Positions 1-8,957 of a DNA stretch of 64,000 bases are shown here, one piece after another. The notes below the pieces were generated by a model. It saw only the letters and a program-made list of their open reading frames with translations. It ran no database searches and was not told the DNA's origin. This DNA comes from Mycobacterium sp. SMC-8. Lineage in GTDB: Bacteria > Actinomycetota > Actinomycetes > Mycobacteriales > Mycobacteriaceae. The translations under genes were made by a program, and so were the position numbers. Each line of letters starts with the position of its first letter. Within the stretch, counting starts at the first letter, position 1. The stretch spans positions 4,588,001 through 4,652,000 of the forward strand of contig NZ_CP079865.1 in NCBI RefSeq assembly GCF_025263565.1, written 5' to 3'.

Positions 1-149
1 GCCGCGACCACCTGGATTCCACCCGTGCGGTGTCGCCGTTGCGCGCCGCCGACGATGCGCTGGTGGTGGACACCAGCACCATGAACCAGTCCGAGGTCGT
101 GACCTACCTGACCGGGCTCGTCGAACAGAAAGCTGGGGTCACCCGATGA
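1..149 (+). CDS. cmk: Cytidylate kinase, C-terminal fragment (truncated by window edge)
   Basis: Reading from base 3 gives about 48 residues ending VEQKAGVTR, including the stretch [19 protein letters not shown] and [11 protein letters not shown]. This is the typical C-terminus of cytidylate kinase, which phosphorylates CMP/dCMP; the Arg-Asp and Asp-Ser-T-R segment belongs to the NMP-binding and lid region. The stop codon overlaps the ATG of der (ATGA), the conserved actinobacterial cmk-der arrangement. The 5' part lies outside the window. The identification rests on this short C-terminus plus synteny. Confidence 0.9.
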   Translation, partial: RDHLDSTRAVSPLRAADDALVVDTSTMNQSEVVTYLTGLVEQKAGVTR

Positions 150-1558
150 GCGAGGACGGCACCTGGTCGCAGGAGAGCGATTGGGAGATCGGCGCCGAAG
201 AGGTCGCGGACGCGATCGAGGAGGTTTCCGCGCCGCCGCCGGTGATCGCCGTGGTCGGGCGGCCCAACGTCGGAAAGTCGACGCTGGTCAACCGGATCCT
301 GGGCCGGCGCGAGGCGGTGGTGCAGGACGTCCCCGGCGTGACCCGGGACCGCGTGTCCTATGACGCGAGCTGGTCCGGTCAGCGTTTCGTCGTGCAGGAC
401 ACCGGCGGCTGGGAACCCGACGCCAAAGGCCTGCAGCAGCTGGTCGCCGAGCAGGCCTCGGTGGCGATGCGCACCGCCGACGCCATCATCTTCGTGGTCG
501 ACTCCGTCGTCGGCGCCACCGCCGCCGACGAGGCCGCCGCAAAACTGTTGCAGCGCTCTGGGAAACCGGTGTTCCTGGCCGCGAACAAAGTCGACAACGA
601 GCGGGGCGAAGCGGATGCGGCGGCGCTGTGGTCGCTCGGGCTGGGACAGCCCCACTCGATCAGCGCCATGCACGGCCGCGGCGTCGCCGACCTGCTCGAT
701 GTCGTCGTCGACGCGCTGCCCACCATCTCCGAGGTGGCCGGCGCCGGTGGCGGCGGTCCGCGCCGGGTGGCGCTGGTGGGCAAGCCCAACGTCGGCAAAT
801 CCTCGCTGCTGAACCGCCTGTCCGGCGACGAGCGGTCGGTGGTGCACGACGTGGCGGGAACCACCGTGGACCCGGTCGACTCGCTGATCGAGATGGACGG
901 CAAGCTCTGGCGTTTCGTCGACACCGCGGGTCTGCGCCGCAAGGTCGGGCAGGCCAGCGGCCACGAGTTCTACGCCTCGGTGCGCACCCATGGCGCGATC
1001 GACGCCGCCGAGGTGGCGATCGTGCTCGTCGACGCGTCGCAGCCCCTGACCGAACAGGACCAGCGCGTGCTGTCGATGGTGATCGAGGCGGGGCGGGCGC
1101 TGGTGCTGGCGTTCAACAAGTGGGACCTGGTCGACGAAGACCGTCGCTACCTGCTCGACCGTGAGATCGATCTGCAGCTCGCGCAACTGCAGTGGGCGCC
1201 GCGGGTGAACATCTCGGCCAAGACCGGCCGCGCGGTGCAGAAACTGGTGCCCGCACTGGAGACCGCGCTGCGGTCCTGGGACACCCGGGTGCCGACCGGC
1301 CGGCTCAACACGTTCTTCAAGGAGGTCGTCGCCGCGACGCCGCCACCGGTGCGCGGCGGTAAGCAGCCCCGGATCCTGTTCGCCACCCAGGCGACCGCGC
1401 GTCCGCCGACTTTTGTGCTGTTCACCACCGGGTTCCTGGAGGCCGGCTATCGCCGCTTCCTGGAACGCAAACTGCGTGAGACGTTCGGGTTCGAGGGCAG
1501 TCCGATCAGGATCAATGTGCGCGTCCGGGAGAAGAGGGGCGCTAAGTCCCGCCGGTGA
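146..1558 (+). CDS. der: Ribosome biogenesis GTPase Der (EngA)
   Basis: The protein has 470 residues and two tandem GTPase domains. The first P-loop, GRPNVGKST, starts near residue 37, and the second, GKPNVGKSS, near residue 212. Each has its DTAG/DTGG and NKxD motifs (NKVD and NKWD). A C-terminal KH-like domain ends with a basic tail, KRGAKSRR. Der is an essential GTPase for 50S subunit maturation. The start overlaps the cmk stop, so the two are translationally coupled. An acidic N-terminal extension of about 35 residues before the first G domain is usual in mycobacterial orthologs. The 3' end overlaps the convergent membrane protein by 17 bp. Confidence 0.97.
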   Translation: MSEDGTWSQESDWEIGAEEVADAIEEVSAPPPVIAVVGRPNVGKSTLVNRILGRREAVVQDVPGVTRDRVSYDASWSGQRFVVQDTGGWEPDAKGLQQLVAEQASVAMRTADAIIFVVDSVVGATAADEAAAKLLQRSGKPVFLAANKVDNERGEADAAALWSLGLGQPHSISAMHGRGVADLLDVVVDALPTISEVAGAGGGGPRRVALVGKPNVGKSSLLNRLSGDERSVVHDVAGTTVDPVDSLIEMDGKLWRFVDTAGLRRKVGQASGHEFYASVRTHGAIDAAEVAIVLVDASQPLTEQDQRVLSMVIEAGRALVLAFNKWDLVDEDRRYLLDREIDLQLAQLQWAPRVNISAKTGRAVQKLVPALETALRSWDTRVPTGRLNTFFKEVVAATPPPVRGGKQPRILFATQATARPPTFVLFTTGFLEAGYRRFLERKLRETFGFEGSPIRINVRVREKRGAKSRR

Positions 1559-4295
1559 CGTCGGTGACGTCCGGCAGCGGTGGGGCCGGCTCGTCGGCGA
1601 GCAGTTCGGCTAGGGCGGCCCAGTAGGCGGGCGCCCGCGGGTAGTCGCTGTGGGTCTGCACCTCGGCGAGGTAGTCGACCCGGACGACTTCCTCCGCGAA
1701 CCGGTCGATCGGATTGGCGGGGTAGCCGTACGCCGGGAAACCGAGATAATCGGTGCGGCGCCACAGGTTTCGCCACCGCAGCCTGCCGTCCGCCGAGAGC
1801 CGGCCGACGACGGACTCGCTGCGCGAGGCGCCGATGACCTCGTCGGCGCCGAACCGACGCGGGTGAGCCTCGATCTCGTGCGACCACGGGTCCGGTGTCC
1901 ACAGGCTGCTCGACGCGCACGCCTGGACGCCGAGCACGTTCGGGCCGAGCAACTCCGGGAAGATACGGCTGAAGTACGCGCGCAGCTGGCTGCCGTAGGT
2001 CAGCAGCGAGATGCGGGACTTGTCGGCGATCCGCGGCGACAGCAGGACTGCCACCGCGAGCGCCGATCCCAGGCTGTGCGCCGACAGGACGATCTGCCGC
2101 TCGGCGACGGTCTGGGCCGGGGCCTCGCGTGAGGTCAGCCAGACGCGGCACCGCTCGATCAGTTCCGGCACCGCGCGCTCGGCATAGCAGGGCGGCGCCA
2201 ACGGGTGCCCGGCGCGCGGCAGGAAACACATGAGATCCCACGCCAGCCCGAGCGGACGGGCTCCGCCCAGCAGGCTTCCGCCGACCGTGAGCACGACGAG
2301 GGTGACCCCACTGCCGGCGAGCACCAGCATCCCGAGGTCGAGGGCGGTCCGCAGCGCGGCGACGTTCTGCCCCCGCCACGCCGACACCCCGATCGCGGCG
2401 AGCATTCCGCTCGTACCGGTGAGCACCAGCAGCATCACGTAGCCCTCCGCGCGGTGAGCGATGGCGGCGGTCCGACGCCGTTGCAGAACGGAGGGCCGGG
2501 GCGGTTCGGCGGTGGCGGACGCGGGATGCCCTCCCTCGCGTGGTTCGAGGGCACTCCAGCGCAACGACGTCCACACCGGCGGGATCACCCCGACGAGCAG
2601 CACCAGGAGCATCGGCAGGCAGGCGGCGCCGAACCACACATACGGCAGCGGCACCTCCAGGTTGGGCGAGGCCAACTCGGCGGAACAGCAGGGCAGGGGT
2701 GAATCCGCCGGGCCGCGAACCGGTTTCACGCCGTCGGCCAGTGACGCCGCGGTGTTGGCGCCGTTCAGCCAGTTGCCCGCCGCGGTGGCCACGGCGCTGG
2801 ACAGCAGCATCGCGACCAGCGTGGCCAGCAGCAGGAAGACCCCCGGCGCCGAACCGTTCCACGCCGTGTCGCTCGGGGCCGGGCCGCGGTCCGGCGGCGG
2901 GTGCGCGATCAGCCAGGACCTCACCGCCAGGAACGCGACCAGCGACACGACGATCAGCGCAGCCGCGATGGTGCGCCGGAAATCGTTGTGCTCCAAGATC
3001 ATCCAGACCAGTAGCGCCAACGGGACGAGAGCCGCCACCGACGGCAGGTGCCGACGGCCGGTCGCCGCGGTGAGACGCCACAACGACGCGGCCAGTCCGA
3101 TCGCGATCAGGGTGGCCAGCAGAAGCGTCGGCACGGCCGAACTTCCGAACAGGTGCCGGATCTCGGGTTCGGTGTGTCCGTACACCGTGGCCAGGACCGT
3201 CGACTGACACCCGAACAACAACAGCGCGGCGATCACCGCGGGCCACTGCGGCCAGGATCGCGTCCCGTCGCGTCCGGGACCCAGCCCGACCCGGACGTCC
3301 ACCGCGTAGTCCCCGGCTTTGATCAGGCTCACCACGATGAGCATGAGCACGACGATTCCCGCGACGACGACCGCGATCTGCACTGCGGGATGCGGTGGGG
3401 AGTCGACGCCGAACAGCATGTGCATCGCCGTGGCGATGGACACCACCGTGGCGGTGGCGGCCACATGCAGTCGCGCGGTGACCCCGGTGATCCGGCGATG
3501 GCTCCAGAACCCTGCCACCGACAGCAACGGCCAGCCCGGTTCCGCGGTCGCCGCTTCGGCCTCGGACCGCCCCGGCGCCCCGGGAGTGCGCAGGCTCGCC
3601 GGCGTGACGCCGATCCGGTCGTGCGACACCGGGCCGATGGACTCGGGTTGTTCGTAGCGGACCCGCGTCGCGGCGCTGAGTGCGAGCAGCCCCGCGATCA
3701 GCGCGACCGGAACCAGGCTGAGCACGGCAAGCCTTCGCGGCTGCCCCAGCCGGGCCAGCACATCGAGAAATGTCGGCAGCCCCCCGCACACCTTGGTCTG
3801 ACCGACGAAGCACTGCACGGCCACCAGGTCGAGGACGACGGTCGACGCGGTGACCGCCATGAGCACGGTCAGCAGCAGGGCCGCGACCCGCAGCGTGGCG
3901 GCGCCGTGGCCCCACCGGCTGCGCCGCTGGGGCTGTCCGTCGGTGCGGTCGTTCGGCCCGTCGTCGACCCGCCGGGTCCAGTAGGCGACGTTCACCAGAC
4001 CGAACGGCAGCAGCAGCGCCCAACCCGTCCGCGTGAGCGCACCGGCGACGCGGCTGACGCCGGAACCGGCGCCCAGTGAGGTCCGGGCCATCTCACCCCA
4101 CGAGTAGGCCTCGCGCTCGATGTCTGCGCGCAAGTGCGACTTGGCGCGCCCGGCGGCCGTCGGACGCCAGAAGCTGCCGAGTTTGTCACCGGCGACCTTC
4201 TCGACGTCGCGCAGGTCGAGCCCGAGCATCGCCTCCGGCTTGGTGTTGTTGACGCCGTGAATTCGCAGCTCGAGCAACCACCGGTCCTCGGCCAT
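1542..4295 (-). CDS. Large multi-pass membrane protein with an alpha/beta-hydrolase-like domain
   Basis: I place the start at [17 protein letters not shown], giving about 917 residues. The longer upstream reading frame runs antisense to the TauE gene and is low-complexity. The N-terminus (LRIHGV) resembles the first strand and oxyanion turn of alpha/beta hydrolases. The middle has many hydrophobic segments, at least ten. Near the C-terminus the motif SAHSLGS looks like a nucleophile elbow (GxSxG with Ala at the first Gly). The combination suggests a membrane-anchored lipase/esterase-like protein, but no substrate can be inferred. It is convergent with der and divergent from the TauE gene, with about 95 bp between starts that could hold two promoters. 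Confidence 0.7.
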   Translation of the reverse strand: MAEDRWLLELRIHGVNNTKPEAMLGLDLRDVEKVAGDKLGSFWRPTAAGRAKSHLRADIEREAYSWGEMARTSLGAGSGVSRVAGALTRTGWALLLPFGLVNVAYWTRRVDDGPNDRTDGQPQRRSRWGHGAATLRVAALLLTVLMAVTASTVVLDLVAVQCFVGQTKVCGGLPTFLDVLARLGQPRRLAVLSLVPVALIAGLLALSAATRVRYEQPESIGPVSHDRIGVTPASLRTPGAPGRSEAEAATAEPGWPLLSVAGFWSHRRITGVTARLHVAATATVVSIATAMHMLFGVDSPPHPAVQIAVVVAGIVVLMLIVVSLIKAGDYAVDVRVGLGPGRDGTRSWPQWPAVIAALLLFGCQSTVLATVYGHTEPEIRHLFGSSAVPTLLLATLIAIGLAASLWRLTAATGRRHLPSVAALVPLALLVWMILEHNDFRRTIAAALIVVSLVAFLAVRSWLIAHPPPDRGPAPSDTAWNGSAPGVFLLLATLVAMLLSSAVATAAGNWLNGANTAASLADGVKPVRGPADSPLPCCSAELASPNLEVPLPYVWFGAACLPMLLVLLVGVIPPVWTSLRWSALEPREGGHPASATAEPPRPSVLQRRRTAAIAHRAEGYVMLLVLTGTSGMLAAIGVSAWRGQNVAALRTALDLGMLVLAGSGVTLVVLTVGGSLLGGARPLGLAWDLMCFLPRAGHPLAPPCYAERAVPELIERCRVWLTSREAPAQTVAERQIVLSAHSLGSALAVAVLLSPRIADKSRISLLTYGSQLRAYFSRIFPELLGPNVLGVQACASSSLWTPDPWSHEIEAHPRRFGADEVIGASRSESVVGRLSADGRLRWRNLWRRTDYLGFPAYGYPANPIDRFAEEVVRVDYLAEVQTHSDYPRAPAYWAALAELLADEPAPPLPDVTDVTGGT

Positions 4296-4389
4296 GCTTC
4301 CCCCAAAGTCGCAGCCGCCTCGGACTGTACTGACGCCGCCGCGGCACTGCGCAGGTTTGGCCGGATGCCCCGCCGTTAGGGTGAGCCCA

Positions 4390-5172
4390 GTGTCCGCACT
4401 CGACATGGTCCTCATCGCGCTTGCCGGGGTCGGCGCCGGCGCTATCAACGCCATCGTCGGCTCCGGGACGCTGATCACGTTCCCGACGCTGGTGACTCTG
4501 GGCTTCCCGCCGGTGACGGCGACCATGTCCAACGCCGTCGGCCTGGTCGCCGGCGGAGTGTCGGGAACCTGGGGATACCGGCGCGAACTGCGCGGGCAGT
4601 GGCACCGGCTGCGCTGGCAGATCCCGGCCTCGTTCATCGGTGCGGCCGGCGGGGCGTGGCTGCTCCTGCACCTGCCGGAGAAAGTGTTCACCACGGTTGT
4701 TCCCGTGTTGCTGGTGGTGGCTCTCGCGCTGGTGGTGGTCGGTCCCCGCATCCAGAACTGGGCCAGGCAGCGCGCCGAGGCCGCTGGCCGGTCCGCCGAC
4801 CACGTGTCGGCAGCGCGGATGGCCGCGTTGGTGGCCGCGACGTTCGCGGTCGGGGTGTACGGCGGCTATTTCACCGCGGCTCAGGGGATCCTTCTGATCG
4901 CCGCGATGGGCGCGCTGCTGCCCGAGGACATGCAGCGGATGAACGCGGCCAAGAACCTGCTGTCGCTGATCGTCAACATCGTCGCCGCGGTGGCCTACAC
5001 CGTGGTGGCGTTCGACCGGATCAGCTGGGCCGCGGCAGGGTTGATCGCGATCGGTTCACTGGTCGGCGGGTTCCTCGGCGCGCACTATGGGCGCCGGCTG
5101 TCGCCGAACGCGTTGCGCGCCGTGATCGTCGTGGTGGGCCTCGTCGGGTTGTATCGACTGCTGACCGTGTAA
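4390..5172 (+). CDS. TauE/SafE-family membrane anion (sulfite/organosulfonate) exporter
   Basis: About 260 residues with roughly eight hydrophobic segments. It opens with LIALAGVGAGAINAIVGSG, the Gly-rich first repeat of TauE/SafE (DUF81) proteins, and a second repeat follows around residues 140-165 with VYGGYFTAAQGI. The family exports sulfite, sulfoacetate or related anions, but the substrate here is unknown. The GTG at 4390 is chosen because AGGGTGAG lies just upstream; GTG at 4381 or ATG at 4405 are alternatives. It is followed by a second, unrelated-in-detail family member at 5383, suggesting a small anion-export locus. Confidence 0.85.
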   Translation: MSALDMVLIALAGVGAGAINAIVGSGTLITFPTLVTLGFPPVTATMSNAVGLVAGGVSGTWGYRRELRGQWHRLRWQIPASFIGAAGGAWLLLHLPEKVFTTVVPVLLVVALALVVVGPRIQNWARQRAEAAGRSADHVSAARMAALVAATFAVGVYGGYFTAAQGILLIAAMGALLPEDMQRMNAAKNLLSLIVNIVAAVAYTVVAFDRISWAAAGLIAIGSLVGGFLGAHYGRRLSPNALRAVIVVVGLVGLYRLLTV

Positions 5173-5175
5173 CCT
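5170..5175 (+). promoter_or_regulatory. Candidate promoter -10 element before the Cys-codon leader ORF
   Basis: TAACCT fits the mycobacterial TANNNT -10 consensus and overlaps the stop codon of the first exporter gene. A weak TTGTAT lies about 15 bp upstream. A transcript starting near 5182 would carry a TAGGAG ribosome site and the small ORF at 5204. This is read from sequence only; no start site is known. Confidence 0.35.
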
Positions 5176-5203
5176 GTGCGGAGCTTAGGAGTACAACTCG
5201 ACG

Positions 5204-5329
5204 ATGGGATCCTCGATGGTTGATCGTGTGCTGTGCGCACCGGCGCCGTCCGAGGTGTCCGCGCTCGAGCCCTTCTGGCCGTCGCGTCGGCTGATGGCCT
5301 TCGACGAGTGGTGTTGTCCGCGTCCCTGA
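5204..5329 (+). CDS. Small leader ORF with tandem cysteine codons (candidate Cys-responsive attenuator)
   Basis: A 41-codon ORF begins ATG at 5204 (a second in-frame ATG is at 5216), behind TAGGAG at 5186-5191. It ends EWCCPRP just before the stop, with another Cys at residue 11. It sits 53 bp upstream of the second TauE/SafE gene. Short ORFs with consecutive Cys codons are known in mycobacteria as cysteine-responsive attenuators of sulfur genes. A sulfite-type exporter is a sensible target, because exporter expression could be tied to cysteine level. Against this, the Cys run is only two codons and the ORF is longer than typical leaders. Treat it as a candidate. Confidence 0.4.
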   Translation: MGSSMVDRVLCAPAPSEVSALEPFWPSRRLMAFDEWCCPRP

Positions 5330-5382
5330 CGCCCCCACCCGTCCGTCCGGTCACGCGGTGACCGCAGCTTCCGAAAGCAGCC

Positions 5383-6297
5383 ATGCGTTCGCTTCTCATC
5401 TTCACGCTTGTCGGTGTCGGCGCCCAACTGGTCGACGGTGCACTGGGCATGGCGTTCGGTGTCACCGCCACGACGCTGCTGGTGCTGTCCGGCGTCGGGG
5501 CCGCCCAGGCCAGCGCCGCGATCCATCTCGCCGAGGTCGGCACCACGTTCGCCTCCGGGGTGTCGCACTGGAAGTTCAAGAACATCGACTGGGCGCTGGT
5601 CGCCAAGCTGGGAGGGCCGGGCGCGGTCGGCGCGTTCCTCGGCGCCACCGTGCTCTCCTCGCTGTCCACCGAGCACGCGGCGCCGCTGATGGCCGCGATC
5701 CTGGTCGCGATCGGCGCCTACGTGTTGCTGCGGTTCTCGCTGCGCACCCCGTTGACGCTGGCGCGGGGGACCAATCACAGCGTCAAGTTCCTCGCCCCGC
5801 TGGGGTTGTTCGGCGGGTTCATCGACGCGTCGGGCGGAGGCGGCTGGGGTCCGGTGACCACCAGCACGCTGCTGTCGCAAGGCAAGACCGCGCCGCGGAC
5901 GGTGATCGGCTCGGTCAGCGCGTCGGAGTTCCTGGTGGCGGTGTCGGCGTCGCTGGGCTTCCTGATCGGGCTGCGGCAGGAGTTCCTGGAGAACTGGCCG
6001 GTGGTGGTCGGACTCATGGTCGGCGGGGTGATCGCCGCACCGTTCGCGGCGTGGCTGGTGACCAAAGTCAGCCCGGCGCTGCTGGGCAGCGCGGTGGGCG
6101 GTGTCATCGTGCTGACCAACAGCCAGAAACTGGTGCACTTCTTCGACATTCAGTGGCCGTGGTCGACGGCCATCTACTCGGTGATCGTGGTGGCATGGGC
6201 GTCCCTGGTGATCTACGCGTGGCGCACGTCGCGGGGCCCGAGGTTCGCACCGGAGACGGCGGCCGCCGACGCGGCGTCAGAACCGGTCGCGCGCTGA
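5383..6297 (+). CDS. TauE/SafE-family membrane anion exporter (second copy)
   Basis: 304 residues. The N-terminal repeat is LVGVGAQLVDGALGMAFGV, and the central repeat FIDASGGGGWGPVTTSTLL carries the Gly/Pro-rich signature of the larger TauE/SafE subgroup. Around seven to eight hydrophobic segments are visible, with a hydrophilic stretch at residues 45-65. The start ATG follows GAAAG. It is the likely regulated target of the Cys-codon leader ORF directly upstream. Its 3' end overlaps the convergent photolyase gene by 21 bp. Family knowledge supports sulfite or sulfonate efflux, but specificity is not visible in the sequence. Confidence 0.88.
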   Translation: MRSLLIFTLVGVGAQLVDGALGMAFGVTATTLLVLSGVGAAQASAAIHLAEVGTTFASGVSHWKFKNIDWALVAKLGGPGAVGAFLGATVLSSLSTEHAAPLMAAILVAIGAYVLLRFSLRTPLTLARGTNHSVKFLAPLGLFGGFIDASGGGGWGPVTTSTLLSQGKTAPRTVIGSVSASEFLVAVSASLGFLIGLRQEFLENWPVVVGLMVGGVIAAPFAAWLVTKVSPALLGSAVGGVIVLTNSQKLVHFFDIQWPWSTAIYSVIVVAWASLVIYAWRTSRGPRFAPETAAADAASEPVAR

Positions 6298-7800
6298 TTC
6301 CTGCTCGATGACGGACTCGAGGTCGCCGAGCCGCTCCATCGACGACACCACACGGCGGGTGCGCATGTTCTTGGCCAGCCGGTCGCGGTTCCGGTGGCTG
6401 AATGCCCAATAGCCGGCGGTGAACGGGCACGCGTCGTCTCCGAGCCGCTTCTTGGGGTCGTAGGCACAGTCGCCGCAGTGGTCGCTCATCTTGTTGATGT
6501 AGGCGCCGCCGGAGGTGTACGGCTTCGTGGCCAGCAGCCCACCGTCGGCGTGCTGGCTCATTCCGACCACGTTGGTGGGCATCACCCATCCGAAGCCGTC
6601 GACGTAGGCGGTGGCGAACCACTCGGTGAGCTCGTCGGGCCGGTAGCCGCGTTGCAGCGCGTGGCTGCCGAGGATCATCAGCCGCTGGATGTGGTGCGTC
6701 CAGCCACGGTCGCGAACCCCTTTGAGCGCGTGGTGCAGGCACCGGGCAGTGACGGCGTCGGCGTCGAGCTCCGACCACCAGGCCGGTAGCGGGGTGCGCG
6801 CTTTGAGCTCGTTGTGGTCTGTGTAGTCGGGGCCGAAGTGCCAGTACAGGTGCCACATGTATTCGCGCCAGCCGAGGATCTGCCGGATGAATCCCTCGAC
6901 GGCGGCCAGCGGCGCCCGCTTGTCCCGGTAAGCGCGCTCGGCGGCTTCCACCGCCTCCAGTGGATGCAGAACGCCGAGGTTGAGGGGGACCGACAGCAGT
7001 GAGTGCGCCATCGCCCAGTCCTCACCCATGATGGCGTCCTCAAAGCGACCGAACAGCGGCAGCCGGTGTTCGATGAACCGGGACAGCGCCCGCTTCGCCT
7101 CGGCAGGGGTGACGGCGAACAGGCGGGCCCCGTCCGCGCCGACGGTGTCGAGGTCCATGCCGTCGAGGTCGCGGCGGACCTGCTCGTCGATGTCGTCCTC
7201 GCGGGGCCGGTACGGTGCCGGCGCGCCGAGGGTGGGCTGCTTCTTCGGGGGAGGTTCCCGGTTGTCCTCGTCGTAGTTCCACCGGTTGCCGACGGGTTCG
7301 GCGCCGTTCATCAGCACGTCGAAGCGGCGGCGTTGGTCGCGGTAGAAGTCTTCCATCCGGAAGCGGGTGCGCTGCCCGGCCCACTCCTGGAAGTCGTTGC
7401 GCGACAGGGCGAAGGTCGGCGTGGGCAGCACATCGGCGACCAAGCCCTGTTCCTTGAGGCGGTGGACGAACTTCTCGGCGGCGTGCGAGGTGGGCTGGTG
7501 GACGAGCACCGGTCGTTTGAAGCGCTTCAGCGCATCGGTATAGGTGTCGGCTTGCACCAGCGTGGCGCGCTCACCCAGGTCGCGGTCGGCGTGCCGCAGT
7601 GCCGAGAGCACCAGGTGCAGCTTCTGGCGGTGGTAACGACGCTTGCGCAACGCGGAGGCGGCCTTGACGAGCAGGACCTCGCGGTGGGCGTGCTCGCCGC
7701 CGTGCACGGCCGGCCCGAGCTGGTCGGCGAACAGCCACAGGGGAGTGTCGTCGCGCGCGGGGGCCACCGCATCGAGGCTACGGCCGAAAGCGCGCGGCAA
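6277..7800 (-). CDS. Fe-S photolyase/cryptochrome-like protein (CryPro/FeS-BCP class)
   Basis: About 507 residues. The N-terminus (LWLFADQLGP) is the Rossmann-like cofactor domain of photolyase-related proteins. The C-terminal half is the FAD-binding helical domain, with WREYMWHLYW, the HHIQRLMILG segment and the Asn-rich WVMPTNVVGMSQ loop. Cysteines in HCGDCAY and DACPF supply the Fe-S ligands typical of this class, which repairs (6-4) photoproducts or acts in light sensing. The start shown is TTG; GTG at 7767 is an alternative. It is convergent with the exporter and faces the small zinc-ribbon gene at 7967. Confidence 0.9.
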   Translation of the reverse strand: MPRAFGRSLDAVAPARDDTPLWLFADQLGPAVHGGEHAHREVLLVKAASALRKRRYHRQKLHLVLSALRHADRDLGERATLVQADTYTDALKRFKRPVLVHQPTSHAAEKFVHRLKEQGLVADVLPTPTFALSRNDFQEWAGQRTRFRMEDFYRDQRRRFDVLMNGAEPVGNRWNYDEDNREPPPKKQPTLGAPAPYRPREDDIDEQVRRDLDGMDLDTVGADGARLFAVTPAEAKRALSRFIEHRLPLFGRFEDAIMGEDWAMAHSLLSVPLNLGVLHPLEAVEAAERAYRDKRAPLAAVEGFIRQILGWREYMWHLYWHFGPDYTDHNELKARTPLPAWWSELDADAVTARCLHHALKGVRDRGWTHHIQRLMILGSHALQRGYRPDELTEWFATAYVDGFGWVMPTNVVGMSQHADGGLLATKPYTSGGAYINKMSDHCGDCAYDPKKRLGDDACPFTAGYWAFSHRNRDRLAKNMRTRRVVSSMERLGDLESVIEQESARDRF

Positions 7801-7966
7801 CGCGTTCTCAGCGTGATTGACAACCGCGTGATTAACTACCGCACGCGAGGGTATGCCAGCGAACAGTCATGGGCCGTGCGCGGTGTGCAGAGCAGAGCGT
7901 CACCCGATCGCAGACCCCCGTCCATCACAGGAGGCCTGTGGTGGTGAAAGCGTGCCTGGAGTAGTG

Positions 7967-8125
7967 ATGAGTGTCGTGTTGTTGGGGCCGATGAGCCGGT
8001 GCGCGAACTGCCGCCGCGTTCCCCCAAATGGGAAGCGCTGGCCGTATGTCGCCGGCAGCGACCGTTTCTGCTGTTTGGATTGCCTGTACGGGCTGCATCC
8101 GGAGCTACAGAAAGAGGCTCTGTAA
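7967..8125 (+). CDS. Small Cys-rich (zinc-ribbon-like) protein
   Basis: A 52-residue ORF beginning MSVVLLGPMSRCANC. It has CANC near residue 12 and FCCLDC near residue 35, spaced as in small treble-clef or zinc-ribbon proteins. TGGAG lies 5 bp upstream of the ATG. I do not recognise the family. Longer frames starting at 7853 are possible but lack a good ribosome site. A short Cys4 protein next to a photolyase could be a stand-alone regulator, though nothing here proves that. Confidence 0.45.
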   Translation: MSVVLLGPMSRCANCRRVPPNGKRWPYVAGSDRFCCLDCLYGLHPELQKEAL

Positions 8126-8183
8126 CCGCGGCAGCGTGCGGAGGAGGCGCCACCTCCGTCAGTTCCGCGCAAGTGGTACGCCG

Positions 8184-8537
8184 TCACTCCGCTTTTTCGA
8201 CCACCTCCTGGTACTGCGTCATGATCTGGGCAAGTCCGTCTTCGACGAATGCGTCGGCGATCCGCAGGTGTGAAACCACGAGTCGCACTCGACTGAGCAT
8301 CTGCTGGAACTCCTTGGTGTGGCGCACCGCGTCGATCTGGTCCGTGGTTCCCTTGGCCACAAGGAATCCAGTGATATCACCAGTCGGCGCGAGCACCGTG
8401 ATGTCGAAGCCCTCGATCTTCCCTTCCTTCTGGAGTCGGGCCCAGTACTTCATCGAGTCGCCGTAGACTTCGAGGGCCAGCTTCTCCCGTCCGGGTACGG
8501 GCTCTCCCCAAACTGTGCACAGAGCGGCCTCGGCCAT
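8184..8537 (-). CDS. Conserved small hypothetical protein
   Basis: 117 residues starting MAEAALCTVWGEPVPGREKLAL, mostly polar with mixed alpha/beta character. The pattern (PGREKLALEVYGDSMKYWARLQKEG, then repeated beta-like segments) is reminiscent of small ferredoxin-like folds such as the ABM/Dabb group, but this is a guess from composition. It has a ribosome site (GGAAGG) before the ATG. It lies between the zinc-ribbon gene (convergent) and the tRNA-Pro attachment site, so it is chromosomal rather than part of the integrated element. Confidence 0.6.
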   Translation of the reverse strand: MAEAALCTVWGEPVPGREKLALEVYGDSMKYWARLQKEGKIEGFDITVLAPTGDITGFLVAKGTTDQIDAVRHTKEFQQMLSRVRLVVSHLRIADAFVEDGLAQIMTQYQEVVEKAE

Positions 8538-8751
8538 GTTCCTTCCCCTTCCGTGACCCCCCTAGTCGTCGATTATCGACCGCTCGGATGCCGACGAATA
8601 GGGCTGATGAGGTGTTCTCTCCGGGGCGCTGTCAAAGTCAAATGAAAGTGGGACAACCACATGGTTTGCACTCGACGGCCGGGCAGTTGGGATCTCAGCG
8701 TGGGGCTGAGGTAGAGTTTCGTCCGCCTGCCGGCGATCCCGGAAGGCACCG

Positions 8752-8828
<77 letters not shown>

Positions 8829-8832
8829 TCGA

Positions 8833-8864
8833 AAACCCGCTCTGACCAGTGTCGGAGCGGGTTT
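8833..8864 (+). terminator. Hairpin after tRNA-Pro, supplied by the element
   Basis: AAACCCGCTC and GAGCGGGTTT form a 10-bp stem around a 12-nt loop, directly after the encoded CCA. The T tract is short, but the position fits tRNA transcript termination. Because it lies inside the att repeats, it was brought in with the element. Confidence 0.6.
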
Positions 8865-8899
8865 CTCGCTCTAGGAGTCGAGACTCACTATGACGCCAG

Positions 8900-8918
8900 C
8901 TTGCCAATAACTTGCCAA
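8900..8918 (+). repeat. Putative integrase arm-type sites, left
   Basis: CTTGCCAA occurs at 8900-8907 and 8911-8918, 11 bp apart. The same motif pair with the same 11-bp period is found near the other end at 25857-25875. Such short direct repeats flanking the core are typical of arm-binding sites for lambda-type integrases. Confidence 0.55.
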
Positions 8919-8957
8919 GGTGTTTCGGCGGTTGCCGCCAGCGTGCCGGAAGGCGGA

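Noticed and set aside
3048..4079. Long plus-strand ORF inside the membrane hydrolase gene
   Set aside because: His/Gln/Arg-rich shadow composition and no recognisable domain.
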